A stretch of 48,045 bases of DNA. It comes from a virus. Shown one piece after another: positions 24,642 to 34,943 of this stretch (its first letter is position 1; every line of letters starts with the position of its first letter). The notes beneath the pieces were generated by a model, which did not search any database, had not been told where the DNA came from, and was given only the letters and a program-made list of their open reading frames with translations. The position numbers and the translations under genes were made by a program. Location of the stretch: positions 1 through 48,045 of the IMG/VR virus record IMGVR_UViG_3300022187_000051; one strand, given 5' to 3'.

Positions 24642-25480
24642 CATTAGGACTAAGTTCAGGAACTGCATTAGCAGTAGGACTAGGTTTAACTGGTGCAGCG
24701 GGGCTTACTTTGGCGGGCACTAAAATCGCTGCAGGCTCAAAGCAAAGAAAAGAAGGTAAACGACAAAGGCGGGAAGCTATGGACTTGCAGGTAGCCAACG
24801 CAATCAACGAAGCAGAAGCAGCGCAAGGAAAAGCAGCACCTACTACCATGGGTTTGATTAGCGCTTCTAGTCAAAACTTAGAAGAGTTGCAAAAGACAGG
24901 TTCGCGAGTTCTTTCGGGCTACGAAGAAATGGCAAGGGAAGGATTACCCGAAGAGGCGTATCTAGCTCAACAAGAAGCCATTGACAGAAGTGCTTCAATG
25001 GGGGTTCAGTACCTTCAAGGCTCAAGGGCTGGTATACGTGGTATTGGAAGCCTTGCTCAAGGAACAATAGACGCTTACCGACAGCTAAACGCAATGGACG
25101 CACAAGCAAGGTTGCAAAACAGACAAACTTATCTCAGCGCACAAGCACAACAACAGCAACTAGAGAACCAAGCAAGGACTCAATTCGGAACTGCGCAACA
25201 ACAAGAAGCTCTTCGCCGTGAAGGATTAATGTATAACCTTTACGGAATAGGTATGCAAAACATTATTAGCGGTATTGAGAATCAAGGAGAAGGTGCGGCT
25301 CAGGCATTAATGGTTGGCGGTAATGCGGCTCTTACCGCTAATCAAGCTGGTCTGATTGGAAATGGGTCTACGCCACAAATGAATCCATATTATAACGTAA
25401 GCGGTAATATGCCAACAAAACCATTGCCGACAAACCTTGGAAGTACAGGTCAAATGCAACCAGTCTTAACAATTAGATAG
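24629..25480 (+). CDS. Internal virion / ejection protein (small)
   Basis: A 283-residue protein with a glycine/alanine-rich hydrophobic N-terminus (GLSSGTALAVGLGLTGAAGL), a basic patch (KQRKEGKRQRREAMD) and a long glutamine-rich helical region (QAQQQQLENQARTQFGTAQQ). This is the layout of podovirus ejection proteins such as T7 gp14 that insert into the host membrane. It is the first of three consecutive genes leading to the 2386-residue protein, like the gp14-gp15-gp16 order of T7. Assignment by composition and order. Confidence 0.65.
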   Translation: MAGIALGLSSGTALAVGLGLTGAAGLTLAGTKIAAGSKQRKEGKRQRREAMDLQVANAINEAEAAQGKAAPTTMGLISASSQNLEELQKTGSRVLSGYEEMAREGLPEEAYLAQQEAIDRSASMGVQYLQGSRAGIRGIGSLAQGTIDAYRQLNAMDAQARLQNRQTYLSAQAQQQQLENQARTQFGTAQQQEALRREGLMYNLYGIGMQNIISGIENQGEGAAQALMVGGNAALTANQAGLIGNGSTPQMNPYYNVSGNMPTKPLPTNLGSTGQMQPVLTIR

Positions 25481-25484
25481 TATC

Positions 25485-27152
25485 ATGTCAGCAGGTTTAA
25501 GAGTATTAGAAACACGAGACCCACAGGGTTTAACCTTTAGTGATGTAACGGATAGGCTAAAAGAATTGCGAGAGCAAAAACAAAAAGAGGCAGAGGCGAG
25601 GGGAAAGCAAAGGTTAAAGGACATTGAGGCGGTAAACAACGACTTAAAAACTCCGTTCTTTAGAGACCAAGTTTCAAGCCACGTAGATGAATATGTTGCA
25701 AACAGATACGAGGTAGGGGACACCGAGCAAAAATCTCAAGCCGAAAAAATGGTTCTCCTTAACATGATGAATGGTTTAAGGGAAATAGATAATAATTTAT
25801 CCGCAGCCGTAGCAGACTCAGAAGTTGACTTTGGTATTTATACAGACGATGTAAACGCAATAATGAGTGGAACTTCTGACTTACCTAAAGACTTACAAGC
25901 AATAGAAAAAATTTACGAATACATACAGTACGGACGAACACAGGCTGAGAACATAGAGGACGCTTACAAGTCATCTAACATGAGGCTTATTGCTTCTGAC
26001 CTTTTGCAAGCGCAAGAAAAAGAAAAGGGCAACACCGTAAATGTAGACGGAAAAAACTTTGTTCAAATAGTTCAAAGACTAGACGAAGAAAACGTAAGAG
26101 ATTTATCTAACCTTTTATCAACAAGAGTTGGACTACAAAAGGGTTACGAAAACCAATTAGGTAGACCAATAACCGCAGAAGAGTTTAAAGAGCTAACGTA
26201 TAACGACTTACAAAAACTTCTTCCGCTTAAAAAATATGAAACCTTAACTGGTCCAAGCCCAAAGAAAGACGACAGTGGTAGTGGTTTAGACTCAGGATTC
26301 CAAATAGAAGAGGGGGAAGAAGATGTTAGGTTAAATTGGGAAGACGCTAAAAGAAGCGGTTTTGAGAGCGTCAAAACAATTAACCTTCCAAACGCAGACG
26401 CAGTTGCGGATGTTAGTGTTACAGTTGACGCTGTTGGAATTCCTAACGAACCCGCAAGTGAGGATAACCCAATAGTTCCAAAGAGCGGTAAGATTACAAG
26501 ATTCACCGTTGGAAAAGAGGGGGATAACATCGGAAAGCCTGTGGCTATTGTGGAAATTCCAGTAAGCGTTGAAGGGGTTAAACAAATACAAAAAGTGGAA
26601 GTACCTTATAATGACATTAAATCTAGCTTCAAGCAAGGTGTTCGCGGTGAGAAAGGTGTAACTGAAAAAGATAAGAACAACATCATTGATTCGCTTGATA
26701 GTTGGGAGTCTAGGGTTAAAAAGGAAATGGCTAAGAATAAGTTAGACAAGCCTAAATATGAGAAAGCTTTCTCTGCTCTTGCTGATATAGCCATGAGCGA
26801 TTTAACAGATGCCCAAAAGAGCGAGGAGTTCAAGAAAATACTCCCTAACGCAGATGTGAGTTATGTGTCTGGAATAATGAATGACATAAAAATAAACGGA
26901 GAGAGTTATCCTTTATTTACTGGCGGTATGTTTAGAGATGCAAAACCCGTTAGCGGTGAAGATATGTCTGACGCTGTTAAAGCTATTTACGGCGCGGGTG
27001 TAGACATGGACGCAGTTAACTCTCGTCTTAGTGGTGAGTATAAAGGCGAGTACACAACACCTGACGGAGAAGCGATAGAGGGTTGGGATGATTTGTCAGA
27101 CTCAGAAAAGAAAGAATTGATTGATTCTGGTCTTGTTGTTGAAAAGAAATAA
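25485..27152 (+). CDS. Internal virion protein (middle)
   Basis: A 555-residue charged protein starting MSAGLRVLETRDPQ. The N-terminal half is helical coiled coil (TDRLKELREQKQKEAEARGK). A linker near residue 260-280 (KKDDSGSGLDSG) leads to a beta segment (DAVADVSVTVDAVGIPNEP) and a helical, acidic C-terminus. It sits between the two other ejection-type genes with spacing of four and three bases, consistent with an ejection channel component. No enzyme motif is visible. Confidence 0.6.
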   Translation: MSAGLRVLETRDPQGLTFSDVTDRLKELREQKQKEAEARGKQRLKDIEAVNNDLKTPFFRDQVSSHVDEYVANRYEVGDTEQKSQAEKMVLLNMMNGLREIDNNLSAAVADSEVDFGIYTDDVNAIMSGTSDLPKDLQAIEKIYEYIQYGRTQAENIEDAYKSSNMRLIASDLLQAQEKEKGNTVNVDGKNFVQIVQRLDEENVRDLSNLLSTRVGLQKGYENQLGRPITAEEFKELTYNDLQKLLPLKKYETLTGPSPKKDDSGSGLDSGFQIEEGEEDVRLNWEDAKRSGFESVKTINLPNADAVADVSVTVDAVGIPNEPASEDNPIVPKSGKITRFTVGKEGDNIGKPVAIVEIPVSVEGVKQIQKVEVPYNDIKSSFKQGVRGEKGVTEKDKNNIIDSLDSWESRVKKEMAKNKLDKPKYEKAFSALADIAMSDLTDAQKSEEFKKILPNADVSYVSGIMNDIKINGESYPLFTGGMFRDAKPVSGEDMSDAVKAIYGAGVDMDAVNSRLSGEYKGEYTTPDGEAIEGWDDLSDSEKKELIDSGLVVEKK

Positions 27153-27155
27153 AAT

Positions 27156-30100
27156 ATGGGTAAGCAAAGTGCACAAGAACTGCTAAAAAAAGCAAGAGAG
27201 GGAAATCAGAGCGTATCTGCTAAGTCCTTATTAGAGGAAGCTCGAAAAAAAAAAGAAGAACCATCTTCGGAATTACCTTTACAATCTCAAGAAGAAGTTT
27301 CTGTATCAGTTGGGGTTGAACCACCAACCACTCAAGGAGACACTACCGCAGAGCAAGGTAAGATAGAAATACCATCTGTTATAGCCCCTGTTGAATACAA
27401 AGAGGCTGACTTTGGAAACGTAAACCCTGCGGCTCTTTATGGGGACTTTCAAGCAAACGAAAGGTCTTTAGGGCAAATAAACCAAACCCTATCAAAATAC
27501 GAGCAAGCACAATCCCAAGTACGAACCGACGATATTTCTTTCGGTAGAAATACTCAAGCTGATTTATCGTCAGAAATATCTCAACTAAAGAAGGATAGGC
27601 AAAAAATAATGGAACAACAGAAAAATCTGTCAAACAGATTACTAAATCCTGTTGTTAAGGAGGCGAGTCAGTTTTACTTAAATGAGGACGGCTCTGTAAA
27701 AGAGCAGTACTACAAAGAGAACTTCTACGGGATGAAAGTTCCAAACGTAGAGAAAATAAACGAACTTGTTGACGAGCGAATTGAAGATAAAGGGCTTCGA
27801 GTAAAGTTAGCCGAAAAGATACAGGGCGATATTGACTTTAACCTAAACATAGACCAAGAAAAGTTAGCTTCTTTGGCAAAAGAAAAAATAAAGTCAAAGA
27901 TAAAAGATATTCAAGGTGAGAGGGAGGAGCTATTTGAAAGCCAATATGGTAAGGATGTTTCAAACGCTTACGCAAGCGCACTGCGAGAAATAAAATCTGT
28001 TTCAGATATTTACGGTGACGAGTACAAGGAAAAGGCTATAGAAATTGATAGTGAACTAAAGCAAATAACCACAGACTACGAAGCGTACTCAACCGAACTA
28101 AAAAACAAGGAGTACACCACCCAAGAGGAGGTAGACCAAGCGAACCAACTTTTACAAAAAGCTTACGGCGATTATCAGAAAAGCTATTCAGATGCGGTAA
28201 CTAAAAACGCACAACTACTCAACGCTTACAACGCAAAAATAAACAAACGCGCACAAGAGGTTCAAGCTATTTACCAAGAAAAGGTAAACCAAATGGCGGA
28301 ACAGTTTGGTAAAGATAACCCAATCCCACCAGAGCTTATTGACAAAGCTTATCAAGAGGCTTTATCGGAGCAAATGGCTAAAGTAAGGGAGGTGAAAGAG
28401 TTTGTGGTTTCGCAAGGGGGATTACCTCTTAGGTTTGGTACTTCAACCCTTTCATCTTTTGGGTCGTTCATTGAAATGGTTGGAGCTACATTTGGAGGAG
28501 ATGGGGAGACAGGAAAGCAAATGCAACAGTACTTTCAGCCCGCAGTTGACCCGATTAAAGGATTTAGAGACCTTACTCTTTACAACCTTGTAGAAAGTTC
28601 GGGTAATTTAGCGGGTTCTATGATTCCTAGCGTTGTGGCTAGTGCTGCTGCTGCTGCCACAACAAGAAACTTATCAACATCAGCTAGGCTTTTATCCACC
28701 GCCTTAGCTGGCTTTACATCTGAAACAGCAGACTTAATGGCTCGTTCTTACAGAGACGCTTTAAAGAGAAGTGGTTCTGTAGAGGAGGCTAAAAACGCTG
28801 CGATAGAGACCTTTAATTCTCAGTTGGTCTTAACCCCCGCTTATGTTCCTAGTGCTCTTCCCTTTGTTGGTGGAATAAAGCGTATAAAAAACCCCATGTT
28901 ACGATTTGGTGCTAACGGGCTGTTGGAGTACACAACAGAAACTTTCCTTCAAGAATACCCACAAAACATAATGGAGAGAGCTATTGCTGAGACGGGTGAG
29001 TACGAGAGCGCTCCTTCGTTTGCTTCACTTGAGTCTCTTCAAGAAACAGCAGCAAACACTTTAGCAACTATTCCTTTCGGCGGAGCTACTGCTGCTATAA
29101 GTAGCGAATCAACAGTAACCCCAACTCCTGACCAATTTATTCAAAACTTAGAAAAAGTTTTAAGAAACGAGGGAGGGGATGCCGCAAACAGATTGATAAC
29201 TGAACTATACTTAGGCGGTAAGATAACCGAATACGAAATGGGTATGTTGGTTTCTATATTAGAAGATATAGACATAAACAATTCCGAGCAATACAACGCA
29301 ATAAGATACAGGAGGGATATAGTCAACGAGGCTATTAGTAATGAGCCTGACGAGGCTAAGAAGAAAAAGATGAAGAAATACGTTAAAGCTTATGACGATA
29401 TACTTGAGCGTATTTTAGGCGGTGAGGAAGTAACAATACCAAAGCAAAAAATAGGAGGGCAAGAGTATTATTCAGTCCCAAATAATCCTATTTCATTTTT
29501 AGATAACTTAAACAAAAAAGACAATGAAAAAGTACAGCAAAAAGACCAAGAGTTGCGGGAGCAAGAAGGTGAAGTCAAAAAAGAAGAAGAGCGGATACGG
29601 CAAGAAGAGCAAACTAGGGTTTTAGAAGAGTTTGATGCCGTTGAAGATAATGAAACTGTAACCATTACGTCTAAAACATTAGAAAAAATACCTGAACAGT
29701 TTAGAGATAGGGCTGAGAAGGTAGAAGGCGTAGAGGTAGAAACAAAGAAAACATTTCTTGGAATACCTTACGGCAAGGCTGAGTCAATTATTGTTGGTGA
29801 TGGTTACAGGTACAACGCAACAGGCGAAGAGATAAGAAACGCCATAAATCAAGAAGAGCAAACTATTGTAGCAGATGAAAAAGCGAGTATCAAAGAACCC
29901 GTGCTGGAAAAGCCACAAGATGGTGGGGTTCAAAAAGAAGGGGAGCAAGAGAGTCCCCAATTGCGTACCGAAAAAGAAGAAGTAACAGAAGATGCCAAAG
30001 AAACGCCAAAATCTGAGGTTACTGGCGATAATTTGGAGGAAGAAACTACGCTAGAGCAAGATATTAACAATATTGGATACGAAAACCCATTTAATCCAAG

Positions 30101-33100
30101 AGAAAGGATTATTAATGACGAGTCCACTGTTGAGGTGGGTATTTTTGAAGGTGATATTTTCTTATCTAGTATTTTTGCCTTAAATAAGGGTAAGGGTGCG
30201 GGGCAGCGCGCACTAAAAAAGGTAAAAGATATAGCGGATAAGCACGGAGTAAAAATAAGACTAAACCCTGTGCCGTTTGGAGAGGGCGGAATGAGTGAGT
30301 CTGATTTAGTAAATTGGTATAAGAAAAACGGTTTTTCTTTCGAGCAGGGTAAGGATTTCGGTGAAATGACCTATACCCCAAAAAAGAAATACAACTTAAG
30401 CTCAGATAAATCAAGGGTCGTTGATAAGCCAGATATGGAAAACCCCATTCACGGTATACGTATTGGCGAAAGAGATGTCTTTGTTCAGAGGCTAGATGGC
30501 GATGGGTGGTTTGAGGTCGAGCTAGATGAAGGTGGTGTTTGGATGGTTGTCGATGGCTTAAATAGATTTAATGACGGAGACACTAAATCTGAGGCTATAG
30601 AGGCGTTATCTAAAAAATACAATACAAAACAACAAACAGATGCCCAAGAAATTAGAGAGGTGCGTAAGGAAGGTAAGCAAGAAGCAACCCAAGAAGAAAG
30701 CGTGGGCGATTTGCAAGAGCAGCCTCAAACACAAGAAAAAGTAGCCCCCAAAGATGAAGTAACTGTAACTTACGAAGCCTATAATAGTAAAGGTAAAAAG
30801 GTAACTAAGCAAAGGCGTGGCGTTGTAGAATCTGTTAACGATGATGGTAGTTACGACATTAGGGCAAGAGAGGGAGTTTATAAGGGGGTTAAGCCAATAA
30901 AAATAAACAAGGTAACAAAGAAGCCCACCGTTAAAAGCGAAACAAAAGGTCTTACCGAAGCCGAACAAGCTAAGCAAGGGTTGGAAGAGATTCTTGCAGC
31001 AAAAGAAAGCAAGTTAGCCGAGATAAAACAAAAGCTTAACGACAAGATAGCTCAAGTAAAGGAGAAGTTTAAAGGTAAGCTGTCGGAAGAAAAGCAAAAA
31101 CAGCGAGAAGACAAAGCTGCCCAAAAGGAGTTGACAAAAATCATTAACCAAGAAATGAGAGAACTTGGCTTGGGCGACCTTAGAAGGGGTAGGGTTTCAA
31201 GGCTTCTTTCGGGGTTAAAAAACACAAAGGACACTAACTTTGACCAACAGCTTGAGAAGGTCTATGACGCTTTAATACAAGAAGCAAAGGGTAAGAGGCT
31301 ATCTCAGTACACAAAAAAGGCTAAGAAGGCAGCTAAGAGGGTATCTAAGTCTGATTTTGGTACAAAAGCCAACGCCCTGCTTCCGCTGTTAAGACTTGAC
31401 CCTAAAATAATCCAAGACCAAGACATAGTAAGGTATACTGAAATAGTTGACGCTTTAACTCAAGAAGGTAAGTACAGGGTGGAAGACCTCGACCTTATTA
31501 TAGACGACGCTTTGGAAATTCAACAAAGAGCGGAGGACGCTATAGGTACTTTAGAGGCAGAGGCTTCGCAAGTAGCACAAGGGCTTACCGAAGATAACTT
31601 TACTTCAAGCGTTGCTAAAATGTTAGAAGACGGTGTAATATCTGAGAAGTTGGCGAATTTCCTTACCAAAAACAAAAGAAGGTTGTTAGGGTCGGAGTCT
31701 AAGCCAATAAACAGAGGGCAGTTAGAGTACGAAGTAAAAGATAGGGCGGAGTTTGTTTCAAATAACAAGCCAAAGGTAGAGGATAGTCAAGTGGAAGACG
31801 CTGTTGATACCGTGGTTAGCGTTACGCAAAGTGACTTAGATAACTTAACCCCACAACAACTTTCACTGCTTAACAGAGTGTTAGACGCTATGGAGGTTGG
31901 TATTGTCCCTAGCCAAGTAATAAGAGTGGCAAGGGATATTACAGCGTTTAGGGAAGCTAGTAATATTAACGAGGAGTTAAGGTCACAAAAAGGTGTTCGA
32001 GGAAAGATAACCACAGTTATAGAAACGCCACTAAAAACTCTTTTCGATACAAAAAGAGCAAAAACCGAAGCAAGGGTTCTTAAGTCACAAACCCCTGAGA
32101 TTGACGCTGCGCTAGGATTTAAAGGAAGGGCAATAGACGACGCTTTGCGTAAGTTTAACTTAGGGTACGCAAACTTTTCAGCAGAGAAGTACAGAAACGA
32201 TGCTCAATTAGCAACGCTGTTAAAGGGTATTAGAAAAAACGAAGAGTCGGACATCAAAGCCTTTATGTACATGGCTGAACTTCAAAGTCGCTCAAACCCC
32301 GACTCAAAGAAGGTTCACTCGGTAAGAGAATTGGTGGAGGTTCTTAACAAAGACGCTAGGTCGAGAAACGAGTTCATAAAAATTTACGGCAAAAAAAGAT
32401 TGCAAAGCATCAACGAAATGTTGGAGCAGTTCAAAGATGAGGACGGGGATTTGGATGTGGAAGCCGTTTACGAATCAATGACCAAGGCGGAAAAGAAGTA
32501 CGTTGACGGGGTGAGAAAGATTTTAGACGACACAACACCAAAAGCAAGAGCCGCTGCTTTTATGCGCAGTGAGCCTTTCGAGGAGTTTGAGAACTACATA
32601 AACTATCCCGTTGTCTCCTCTATGACAAGGGATAAGGTAAGCGCTGCGGTGGAAAGTGTTATGCGTGGTGGTAACGTAAACAATATGTCAACTAGGTCGA
32701 TGCTAAAGGAAAGGCAAGTTGCTGTACCTCCTGTTTCTTTTTCTTTGGCTGAATCTGTACAAAACTCTTACAACGAAACCTTAAAAGATTACTACCTAAC
32801 AGACCCCTTAAAGACAGAGTTCTCCGCTTTAAATAAGCTAAGTGAAATGGCAAAAGACGAAGAGGGTATGTCTCAAGTAGTGGAGGGGATAAGAGACGGT
32901 ATTCGTGTTCAGCGAAAGCACCTTTTAAGAACCCAAGCAACACAAGGATTAAACAGTAAGCTTTACAACCAAGTAACAGAGGCAGCTTATAGATACTTAT
33001 TGGGCAGCACTCAAAGGTTTGTGGCGGAAGGGTTATCTAACGCACTTTATGTACTTACAAGTGACCCCAACGCATTTAAAGAAGCTATATACCTAGCTGA

Positions 33101-34316
33101 TAAAGGCTTGGACATAGGCGAAATCCTTCAAAACACACAACAAACAACGCAAAGAGAGAGGGTAATGGGTAACGCTAAGTTCATGGGTCACGCTGACGTT
33201 GCTTCCACCTTTAGTGAAGGGGTTGACTTCTCGGTAAAAAGAAAAGACCTTGACACTAAAGCTGCCGAAGTCTTAAAACGCGCACAAGATTGGTGGGGGT
33301 TAAAAGTTCCAGAGAGCGTGCCTATGATAGGTGGAACTAAAATAAGTCCAAAAGCTTACCAAGAAGAAATAATGCGCTCACCAGATAGGTTCTTTGCTCG
33401 CGGTGTTTTATTTTCAGCCGTAAAGAAAAGTTTCAAAGAGCAGACGGGAAAAGACCTTGACTTAATGAGTTTAAAGGATAAGGACTTCGTAAGACAAAAC
33501 AAAAAAGTACTGCGTGAAGCGTTTAAGATTGGCGATAGGGCGTTAAGAAAAGCCTTTGCTACTACCAACCCCGCAGAAAGAGCGGGAGCGCAGCTAAAAG
33601 CAACAGAGGGCGCAATGGGCGGGAGGTTTAAGTACTTCATGCTTCCATTTATGATTAACGAGTACGAGCAGCTAAGGGGTGCTTACATTAGAGACGGCTT
33701 TGTTGGTGGTGCTACTACTTCCCTTCCAATCATGTTAAGGTTCGCTACTTACGGGGTAATAGCGGATGTGGTTTCAAGAATGTTGCTTGCACCTTTCACC
33801 GACGATGATGAGGATATTTGGGACATATTACCAAACCCAAAAGAGTTCGGACGTTCTTTCCTTAGTGCTTTTGTGGCTCTTACAATCCAAAGAAACATGA
33901 GTAACTTCGCTAGAGTTCCAATGAACGTGGCTATTGAGATTCTAAACGATGTGTTTGGCGAGGGAGTTACTAGGGAAAAAGGAGACGACTACAACAAATA
34001 CTCAAACAGTGTTATGTACAATAAGATTGACATAACAGAACTTGATAAGATGAGTGCTTTTGAAGCGTCAAAAGTTATTATGCCACAGTTATCTCCGTTT
34101 ATCGGGGCAACCGAAACAACTTGGAAAGCCGTCGATAAATACCTTGAGAATAAGGATAAGATGTTTTTAAGCAAAAACAAGAAAGACTTAGAGACTTACT
34201 ATAAGTACAAAGCTGCGATTGAAGTGCTGGCTTCGTTAGGTATTATCACAAAAGACGTAAGGTCGGGATATGTGTACTACAAAAACAAAGACAGAATAAT
34301 GAAGCGCGGAAAGTAA
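27156..34316 (+). CDS. Giant internal virion protein with GNAT-like domain
   Basis: A 2386-residue protein, last of three ejection-type genes. Residues 1-400 are coiled coil; about 415-640 contain a glycine/alanine-rich hydrophobic stretch (NLAGSMIPSVVASAAAAATT). Residues about 990-1075 look like a GNAT acetyltransferase, with motif A NKGKGAGQRALKKVKDIADK and motif B LVNWYKKNGF. Residues about 1198-1252 resemble a KOW/SH3 barrel (KQRRGVVESVNDDGSYDI). The rest is helical, with a hydrophobic segment near 2161-2228. Such proteins enter the cell with the DNA in podoviruses. No lysozyme or RNA polymerase motif was found. Confidence 0.7.
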   Translation: MGKQSAQELLKKAREGNQSVSAKSLLEEARKKKEEPSSELPLQSQEEVSVSVGVEPPTTQGDTTAEQGKIEIPSVIAPVEYKEADFGNVNPAALYGDFQANERSLGQINQTLSKYEQAQSQVRTDDISFGRNTQADLSSEISQLKKDRQKIMEQQKNLSNRLLNPVVKEASQFYLNEDGSVKEQYYKENFYGMKVPNVEKINELVDERIEDKGLRVKLAEKIQGDIDFNLNIDQEKLASLAKEKIKSKIKDIQGEREELFESQYGKDVSNAYASALREIKSVSDIYGDEYKEKAIEIDSELKQITTDYEAYSTELKNKEYTTQEEVDQANQLLQKAYGDYQKSYSDAVTKNAQLLNAYNAKINKRAQEVQAIYQEKVNQMAEQFGKDNPIPPELIDKAYQEALSEQMAKVREVKEFVVSQGGLPLRFGTSTLSSFGSFIEMVGATFGGDGETGKQMQQYFQPAVDPIKGFRDLTLYNLVESSGNLAGSMIPSVVASAAAAATTRNLSTSARLLSTALAGFTSETADLMARSYRDALKRSGSVEEAKNAAIETFNSQLVLTPAYVPSALPFVGGIKRIKNPMLRFGANGLLEYTTETFLQEYPQNIMERAIAETGEYESAPSFASLESLQETAANTLATIPFGGATAAISSESTVTPTPDQFIQNLEKVLRNEGGDAANRLITELYLGGKITEYEMGMLVSILEDIDINNSEQYNAIRYRRDIVNEAISNEPDEAKKKKMKKYVKAYDDILERILGGEEVTIPKQKIGGQEYYSVPNNPISFLDNLNKKDNEKVQQKDQELREQEGEVKKEEERIRQEEQTRVLEEFDAVEDNETVTITSKTLEKIPEQFRDRAEKVEGVEVETKKTFLGIPYGKAESIIVGDGYRYNATGEEIRNAINQEEQTIVADEKASIKEPVLEKPQDGGVQKEGEQESPQLRTEKEEVTEDAKETPKSEVTGDNLEEETTLEQDINNIGYENPFNPRERIINDESTVEVGIFEGDIFLSSIFALNKGKGAGQRALKKVKDIADKHGVKIRLNPVPFGEGGMSESDLVNWYKKNGFSFEQGKDFGEMTYTPKKKYNLSSDKSRVVDKPDMENPIHGIRIGERDVFVQRLDGDGWFEVELDEGGVWMVVDGLNRFNDGDTKSEAIEALSKKYNTKQQTDAQEIREVRKEGKQEATQEESVGDLQEQPQTQEKVAPKDEVTVTYEAYNSKGKKVTKQRRGVVESVNDDGSYDIRAREGVYKGVKPIKINKVTKKPTVKSETKGLTEAEQAKQGLEEILAAKESKLAEIKQKLNDKIAQVKEKFKGKLSEEKQKQREDKAAQKELTKIINQEMRELGLGDLRRGRVSRLLSGLKNTKDTNFDQQLEKVYDALIQEAKGKRLSQYTKKAKKAAKRVSKSDFGTKANALLPLLRLDPKIIQDQDIVRYTEIVDALTQEGKYRVEDLDLIIDDALEIQQRAEDAIGTLEAEASQVAQGLTEDNFTSSVAKMLEDGVISEKLANFLTKNKRRLLGSESKPINRGQLEYEVKDRAEFVSNNKPKVEDSQVEDAVDTVVSVTQSDLDNLTPQQLSLLNRVLDAMEVGIVPSQVIRVARDITAFREASNINEELRSQKGVRGKITTVIETPLKTLFDTKRAKTEARVLKSQTPEIDAALGFKGRAIDDALRKFNLGYANFSAEKYRNDAQLATLLKGIRKNEESDIKAFMYMAELQSRSNPDSKKVHSVRELVEVLNKDARSRNEFIKIYGKKRLQSINEMLEQFKDEDGDLDVEAVYESMTKAEKKYVDGVRKILDDTTPKARAAAFMRSEPFEEFENYINYPVVSSMTRDKVSAAVESVMRGGNVNNMSTRSMLKERQVAVPPVSFSLAESVQNSYNETLKDYYLTDPLKTEFSALNKLSEMAKDEEGMSQVVEGIRDGIRVQRKHLLRTQATQGLNSKLYNQVTEAAYRYLLGSTQRFVAEGLSNALYVLTSDPNAFKEAIYLADKGLDIGEILQNTQQTTQRERVMGNAKFMGHADVASTFSEGVDFSVKRKDLDTKAAEVLKRAQDWWGLKVPESVPMIGGTKISPKAYQEEIMRSPDRFFARGVLFSAVKKSFKEQTGKDLDLMSLKDKDFVRQNKKVLREAFKIGDRALRKAFATTNPAERAGAQLKATEGAMGGRFKYFMLPFMINEYEQLRGAYIRDGFVGGATTSLPIMLRFATYGVIADVVSRMLLAPFTDDDEDIWDILPNPKEFGRSFLSAFVALTIQRNMSNFARVPMNVAIEILNDVFGEGVTREKGDDYNKYSNSVMYNKIDITELDKMSAFEASKVIMPQLSPFIGATETTWKAVDKYLENKDKMFLSKNKKDLETYYKYKAAIEVLASLGIITKDVRSGYVYYKNKDRIMKRGK

Positions 34317-34328
34317 CTTTTATTAAAA

Positions 34329-34352
34329 ACCCCGCCAACAACAAAGCGGGGT
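34329..34352. terminator. Bidirectional terminator hairpin
   Basis: ACCCCGC (34329-34335) pairs with GCGGGGT (34346-34352). On the plus strand a weak T-rich tail follows; on the minus strand TTTTTAATAAAA follows. It ends the giant late gene and backs up the terminator of the converging HNH gene. Confidence 0.75.
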
Positions 34353-34371
34353 CTTATTCCCTAAAAAAAGA

Positions 34372-34389
34372 AAAGCCTCCGTTGGCTTC
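34372..34389 (-). terminator. Terminator of minus-strand HNH gene
   Basis: On the minus strand AAGCC pairs with GGCTT (34384-34388 with 34373-34377) around a six-base loop and is followed by TTCTTTTTTT. It lies directly after the HNH stop codon. Confidence 0.7.
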
Positions 34390-34875
34390 TCAAAGAACGT
34401 CCTGTTGTTTTAATATGCTGTGAATCGTTGATTTACTTTTTATTCCAAATTTCTCCATAGTTTTTTTGTAAGACTTAACGCTTTTATAAAACTCTGTTAC
34501 ATCTTCGTGATTGTATTTCTTTAAAAAAGAGGCAGCGTGTTTAGCTTTTGCCACCCTAACCTCTTTAGGCATATCCATCATGTTATCGCTGTGAGTTCCA
34601 ATACCTATGTTATCCCAAGAGTTATCAGACTCGTCACCGTTTAAGTGTCTAACAAAAAATTTTTTAATCTTATCCCCAAACTTCTGATAACCTTGAAGCC
34701 TGTGTAGCTCTACGTTTATAGTTCCTTCTGAACTTCTAAAAGAAAAGGACTTGTATCGTTTAGTTAAGTACAAGCTCATTTCTTTTCCGCTTGGGTTTGT
34801 AGCTTTAGTCCCACACTTTGTAACCCTGTATCCTTTTTGGTAAGCCTCTATAAGCCCTCTAGTTTTTTTACTCAT
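34390..34875 (-). CDS. HNH homing endonuclease
   Basis: A 161-residue protein with the HNH_3 core: VELHRLQGYQKFG, then FFVRHLNGDESDNSWDNIGI and GTHSDNMMD, as in free-standing phage homing nucleases. The C-terminus (YKKTMEKFGIKSKSTIHSIL) is a helix-turn-helix repeat for site recognition. It is encoded opposite to the surrounding late genes with its own TATATTTG promoter and its own terminator, as is usual for an inserted selfish gene. Confidence 0.88.
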   Translation of the reverse strand: MSKKTRGLIEAYQKGYRVTKCGTKATNPSGKEMSLYLTKRYKSFSFRSSEGTINVELHRLQGYQKFGDKIKKFFVRHLNGDESDNSWDNIGIGTHSDNMMDMPKEVRVAKAKHAASFLKKYNHEDVTEFYKSVKSYKKTMEKFGIKSKSTIHSILKQQDVL

Positions 34876-34879
34876 AAAG

Positions 34880-34887
34880 CAAATATA
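34880..34887 (-). promoter_or_regulatory. Promoter box of minus-strand HNH gene
   Basis: CAAATATA reads TATATTTG on the minus strand, four bases before the HNH start, so the mRNA would be almost leaderless. Confidence 0.55.
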
Positions 34888-34921
34888 TAAAATTTAAATA
34901 ATACCCACTACTAACTCTTTG

Positions 34922-34929
34922 TATCTTTG
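34922..34929 (+). promoter_or_regulatory. Late promoter box TATCTTTG
   Basis: Exact TATCTTTG, 14 bases before the ATG at 34944, with leader TAAAAACAACAAAT. Divergent from the HNH promoter 35 bases away. Confidence 0.65.
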
Positions 34930-34943
34930 TAAAAACAACAAAT

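Noticed and set aside
30484-30513. RLDGDGW in the giant virion protein looks like the DxDGD loop of crAss-like virion RNA polymerases
   Set aside because: It lacks the full D-x-D-G-D spacing and there are no other polymerase motifs around; the segment reads as part of a small beta domain.
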